DNA from: Verrucomicrobiota bacterium
GTDB taxonomy: Bacteria; Verrucomicrobiota; Verrucomicrobiae; Chthoniobacterales; UBA10450
NCBI GenBank assembly: GCA_005887855.1
Contig: VBQB01000040.1
Span: 1-9,859 of the forward strand
DNA: 9,859 bases
Reading direction: 5' to 3'
The notes below the pieces were generated by a model that saw only the letters and a program-made list of their open reading frames with translations, was not told the origin of the DNA and did no database searches. Each line of letters opens with the position of its first letter. Position 1 is the first letter of the stretch. The translations under genes were made by a program, and so were the position numbers. Positions 6,682 to 9,859 of the stretch are shown here, piece by piece.

Positions 6682-7170
6682 ATGAAACTCATTCTTGTTC
6701 CGATCGATTTCTCGGGTGCAACCCCGGGTGTTATCGATCTAGCGCGACAGCTCGCCAAAGCGCTCGATGCGGAGATTCATCTTATTCATGTGAAAGAATT
6801 GAGCGCAGCTACAGCGCCCGGTGCGCTTGGCTATGGACTGGCGGGCATGCCTGAGCTCGCTCCAATGTCAGGCGTGCCTGTGTTTGATCCAATGCCACAG
6901 CCACTGCCAGTGGACGAAGGCCAGAAATCAAAGCTGGCTCAATGGCAAAGAGAAATCACTCAGTCCGGCATCAAGGTCACATTGCACGAGCCGACGGGAG
7001 CGGTGGCCGAAGAAATCTTGAACCAGGCGGACGTTCTTAATGCTGATTTAATTGTGATGGGGACGCACGGGCACGGCGCCATGTACACCTTGTTGGTGGG
7101 AAGCGTGACCAAAGGCGTGCTCAAACACACTGTGCGTCCGGTGTTACTTGTACCGGCTGCTCGATCTTAG
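6682..7170 (+). CDS. Universal stress protein, UspA family, ATP-binding type
   Basis: A single-domain protein of 162 residues. The start MKLILVPIDFSGAT is the normal first strand with the conserved Asp, and the C-terminal half carries the nucleotide motif G-2x-G-9x-G-S in MGTHGHGAMYTLLVGSVTKG, followed by VRPVLLVP. This is the ATP-binding Usp subtype; the family aids survival of stress or growth arrest by mechanisms that vary between members. The segment YGLAGMPELAPMSGVPVFDP (about residues 51-70) is a Gly/Pro/Met-rich loop that makes the protein slightly longer than the ~145-residue norm. The gene stands alone: rarA diverges upstream, and comEC starts 69 bases downstream on the same strand. 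I see no clear promoter boxes in the short divergent gap (6611-6681) and no strong Shine-Dalgarno. Its target cannot be inferred from context. Confidence 0.92.
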   Translation: MKLILVPIDFSGATPGVIDLARQLAKALDAEIHLIHVKELSAATAPGALGYGLAGMPELAPMSGVPVFDPMPQPLPVDEGQKSKLAQWQREITQSGIKVTLHEPTGAVAEEILNQADVLNADLIVMGTHGHGAMYTLLVGSVTKGVLKHTVRPVLLVPAARS

Positions 7171-7239
7171 CGTAGCGCAGCGCGCGACCAGACTAGAAGA
7201 GCTTGCGTTGTCCCGGCGAAATGAACGAAAAGCGGGACG

Positions 7240-8781
7240 ATGAACTTATTGGGTGCGCCGCGCCAGCCATTTGTCGGCCTGGCGGTGATGGCTGGGGTTG
7301 GAATTATTTTCTCGGAATTCCTTCGGCCCTCCTCACTGGTCCTCCTCGTAATTGCGATAAGTGTCGCGATCTGTGCCTTCGTTGTCCTTCGTTGGCCGAA
7401 CTTGATTGCAACGTACGCAATTGTTGGATGTGGGTTTTTTCTGGAGCATGGCTTTCGAAACAGCAACACCGAAGGGCAGCAGCTCGCTGTCCAGCTTGGA
7501 AACCGCCCCCGGGTCCTCGCAGCGACCGGGTTCGTCATCAGCGAGCCGAAGATTGCACCGAGCGGATTCGCGACCTTTTTGCTGAAGCTGGACTCGATTG
7601 AATTCGAAGGCAGGAAGCAACTCACACGCGCGACCTGGCAGGTCCGCTGGCGCGGCAATCCGGGATTCGGAGACGAACTGAGGCTTTTCGGAATCGCGGA
7701 ACCGATCGCGCCGCCGCGGGATCCCGGTGAATTCGACATGCGATCGTATCTCGCGCGTCGCGATGTTCTCCGAATCCTGTTTGTTCGCTATCCGGAGGAT
7801 GGTGCGCTGGCTCAACGTGGCGGCGGGAACCCGATTTTGCGTGCGGCGCAGAATTCGCGCGCCTGGATGCAAAACGCGCTTTGCCGCGGACTGGAGGACG
7901 CGCCCGACGTGCGAAATTTTATCAGCGGAATCGCGCTTGGTCTTAGGCACCAAACACCTGAAGACATCGAAGAACCGTTCCAACAAACTGGCACGCTTCA
8001 CCTCTTCGCAGTCGCCGGTCTACACGTGGGAATCGTTGCCGGGCTTTTATGGATGCTGGCAATGGTCGCGCGACTGTCGCGCAAGTGGGCAGCCGCGATT
8101 ATTATCCCCTCGCTTTTTTTCTATGCGGCGGTGACGGGCCTTCACGTTTCGAGTGTGCGAGCTGCAGTGATGAGTTCGATTCTGTTCGGCGGCTTTTTTT
8201 TCGAACGAAAAGTTTTCGTGCTCAACAGCCTCGCCGCGGCAGCCTTCTTTCTTCTCTGGTGGAATACGAACGAACTCTTTTCGACCGGTTTTCAACTCTC
8301 CTTCGCGGTCGTGGGTGCAATTATTTTGTTTGCCGACCCCCTCTTTAGGGTTCTGCAGCGCTGGACCGCTCCGGATCCATTTCTGCCGCGAAGTTTGCTA
8401 CGTGGTCCGCGTCGTCTGGCGCACATGTTGTTTCGGTGGCTATGCCGCGGCGCCTCCGTTTCGCTCGCGGCCTGGATTGGCTCATTGCCATTTGTTCTCT
8501 GGTACTTTTACATCGTTACGCCGATTTCTTTGTTTGCGAACTTAGTTGTCGTCCCGATTGCCTTCTTCATTCTGGCGATCGCGCTGCTCTCGCTTCTCTC
8601 GACGCCGTTACTGCCGTGGCTCGCGATCATTTTCAATAACGCCAACTGGTTTCTGGCGCAGCTTGTTCTCCGGATCGTGCAACTGTTCGCGCAAGTTCCT
8701 GGCGGACATTTTTACGTCGAACACCCGCATTGGCCCAAAGAGGCCATCGCGCAGATTACGGTGCTGGATGTGAGCGTGTAG
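7240..8781 (+). CDS. comEC: ComEC/Rec2 DNA-uptake channel, N-terminal and membrane part
   Basis: 513 residues, forming the first two domains of ComEC, the inner-membrane channel for single-stranded DNA in natural transformation. Three hydrophobic helices (about 10-28, 31-50 and 53-68) come first. A soluble DUF4131/OB-like domain (about 75-190) follows, ending in the typical DPGEFDMRSYLARRDV. Then comes the multi-helix Competence domain with QQTGTLHLFAVAGLHVGI (249-265), GLHVSSVRAAVM and STGFQLSFAVVGA. The start MNLLGAPRQPFVGLAVMAGV is a usual ComEC beginning. The frame ends at ITVLDVSV followed by TAG, exactly where the C-terminal MBL domain should begin with VLDVGQGD-like sequence. The rest of that domain lies in another frame just downstream, so the gene is broken, or the contig has an error here. 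If translated as read, the product would be a channel without its extracytoplasmic nuclease-like domain. Confidence 0.85.
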   Translation: MNLLGAPRQPFVGLAVMAGVGIIFSEFLRPSSLVLLVIAISVAICAFVVLRWPNLIATYAIVGCGFFLEHGFRNSNTEGQQLAVQLGNRPRVLAATGFVISEPKIAPSGFATFLLKLDSIEFEGRKQLTRATWQVRWRGNPGFGDELRLFGIAEPIAPPRDPGEFDMRSYLARRDVLRILFVRYPEDGALAQRGGGNPILRAAQNSRAWMQNALCRGLEDAPDVRNFISGIALGLRHQTPEDIEEPFQQTGTLHLFAVAGLHVGIVAGLLWMLAMVARLSRKWAAAIIIPSLFFYAAVTGLHVSSVRAAVMSSILFGGFFFERKVFVLNSLAAAAFFLLWWNTNELFSTGFQLSFAVVGAIILFADPLFRVLQRWTAPDPFLPRSLLRGPRRLAHMLFRWLCRGASVSLAAWIGSLPFVLWYFYIVTPISLFANLVVVPIAFFILAIALLSLLSTPLLPWLAIIFNNANWFLAQLVLRIVQLFAQVPGGHFYVEHPHWPKEAIAQITVLDVSV

Positions 8782-9464
8782 TTCGCGAATATTTGCACGC
8801 GGCCGGGGTGAACCAGCTCGACGACTTGGTGCTTACCCACGGCGATTCACTCCATATCGGCGGCGCGGCGGAATTGTTGCACGATTTTCCTCGCCTCCGC
8901 TTGATCGATAATCCGACTCCGGATCGCTCAACTATTCATCAGCGCCTGCAGCACCTCTTCCAAGAACGTGGAATTGAGTGGGATCATTTGGCCGCGGGAG
9001 AAAGTTTTCGGCTGTCACCCGAGGTCACCGCGAAGGTTCTTTATCCGCCACGCGTATTTCCCGCTGCCATCGCAGACGATCAAACCTATGTTATCCAACT
9101 GGCCGTTGCGCCATCCACTTCGATTTTGTTCATGTCCGACAGCGGCCTTGAAACCGAGCGCGCGTTGTTGGCTTACGGCTTGAATTTGCACAGTGACATT
9201 ATCGTTAAAGGCCAGCACCATTCCGGGCGCTCTGGCTCCGACGCGTTTCTCGATGCTGTTCGGCCGCAGTTGATTATTGCCACCTCGCGCGATTTTCCCG
9301 AATACGAACGAATCAGCGACGAATGGGCCGAGCATGTCCGAGCGCGCGGTATCAAACTCTTTCGCCAGGACGAGACTGGCGCGGTAATATTGCGGTTTGG
9401 CGGCCATGGTTGGGAAGCGCGAAGCTATCTCACGTGCGAAATTTCTCGCAACTCGAGCCAGTGA
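8730..9464 (+). pseudogene. comEC: ComEC C-terminal MBL domain, out of frame with the upstream part
   Basis: This frame continues the ComEC gene after a shift. Homologous sequence starts at about 8775 (ERVVREYLHAAGVNQLDDLV) and includes LVLTHGDSLHIGGAAEL, SILFMSDSGLETERALL and IIVKGQHHSGRSGSDAFLDA, the order seen in ComEC MBL domains. The first strands (VLDVGQGD through the LID(C/T)G loop, about 30 residues) are missing between the two frames, so this looks like a small internal deletion rather than a one-base slip. The ATG at 8730 lies inside the upstream frame and is probably not a real start. The metal motif is also unusual: HGDSLH (8838-8855) where ComEC normally has H-x-D-x-D-H, so the second Asp is Leu. 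The 3' end overlaps the convergent trmB by 40 bases. Confidence 0.75.
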
Positions 9465-9859
9465 ATCGAAGCGCCTTGCGCTCGAAATGTTTTCTCAAAT
9501 TTTGTCACCGGAAGATCGGCGACAGTAGCGTCGATGATCGCAAAGTTTGAATTTGCCCGCGCCATTTCCTTAATCTTTTCAAAGTACTCACGTTGATCGG
9601 TCGCGATGCGGAAGGTTCCGTTCTCAACCAGCGCCTGGCTGATCGCGCTTAGGAAATCTTCGGTGACGATCCGGCGCCGCCAATGGCGCCGTTTTGGCCA
9701 CGGGTCTGGGAACAGGAGGTAAAATGTCTCCACAGATCCGGCCGGCAGTAAATAACGGACAGCGTAGGAGCTTTCCATGCGTAGCAGGCGCACGTTGGCG
9801 ATCTTGGCGGCTTTGCGCGTGGCGCCGCGAATTCGACCGAGCAAACGTTCGATTCCAAG
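9425..9859 (-). CDS. trmB: tRNA (guanine-N7-)-methyltransferase TrmB, C-terminal part (5' end outside window)
   Basis: The frame is open from the right edge to a TAG at 9425, about 144 residues. It begins GIERLLGRIRG, the acidic Rossmann strand region after motif I, so the N-terminal ~70 residues and the SAM glycine loop lie outside. Family landmarks are VRLLRMESS, FYLLFPDPWPKRRHWRRR (the FPDPWPK..H..RR catalytic and tRNA-binding block), GTFRIATDQREY and VTKFEKTFRAQG (TKFE motif near the C-terminus). The enzyme makes m7G at position 46 in the variable loop of tRNAs, using SAM, in the cytoplasm. The TTG at 9844 is an internal Leu codon, not the start. The last ~12 codons overlap the end of comEC on the opposite strand. 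Confidence 0.92.
   Translation of the reverse strand, partial: LGIERLLGRIRGATRKAAKIANVRLLRMESSYAVRYLLPAGSVETFYLLFPDPWPKRRHWRRRIVTEDFLSAISQALVENGTFRIATDQREYFEKIKEMARANSNFAIIDATVADLPVTKFEKTFRAQGASIHWLELREISHVR

Noticed and set aside
7171..7239. The gap between the stress-protein gene and comEC, checked for a terminator or promoter.
   Set aside because: It has GC-rich runs but no stable hairpin with a T tract and no convincing -35/-10 pair.
9672..9691. Perfect inverted repeat CGGCGCC / GGCGCCG followed by T residues, resembling a terminator.
   Set aside because: It lies inside trmB and encodes the conserved RRHWRRR block; the T run is only four bases, so it is better explained by the protein code.

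Overview
The window looks like chromosomal housekeeping DNA from an uncultured, moderately GC-rich bacterium. The protein style (an MBL-like protein with a TNGNH motif, a UbiA of the menaquinone-associated type, a long ComEC, an Lhr-type helicase) and the short palindromic repeats suggest a Verrucomicrobiota-like soil or freshwater lineage. That is recognition from memory, not a database match, and the taxon is uncertain.

Layout. 2-849 (+): the 3' end of a DnaJ/CbpA-type co-chaperone gene, then rpiB five bases later. 856-6610 (-): a co-directional run, read in transcription order as rarA, an Lhr-type helicase gene, a gutted SAM-methyltransferase gene (ATGA overlap with the helicase stop), a broken MBL-like gene and a UbiA-family prenyltransferase gene that converges on rpiB. 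6682-9464 (+): a universal stress protein gene and comEC, divergent from rarA. 9425-9859 (-): the 3' part of trmB, whose end overlaps the end of comEC.

There are no rRNA, tRNA, CRISPR, phage or transposase genes, and no gene-free stretch longer than 300 bases.

The most interesting structure is inside the genes. Two 52-bp palindromic elements (about 79% identical to each other) sit in frame within the helicase ORF, both read in the same frame and giving the related peptides RNDALRRSRTSRRDVPT and RDDARRRPRTSQRDVPT. A different 59-bp element made of two perfect hairpins sits in frame within rarA. All three begin GTAGG on the + strand and end in CTAC or a variant, and all three lie in loops between conserved motifs. 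This resembles the Rickettsia palindromic elements that invade ORFs. A possible fourth, partial copy supplies the rarA stop codon and may have trimmed the RarA C-terminus.

A second theme is internal loss of sequence. The methyltransferase, the MBL-like protein and ComEC each have recognisable N- and C-terminal ends but lack a middle section; two of the three also shift frame. This could be real decay, or an assembly fault in a metagenome contig. No large new multi-gene system is evident.
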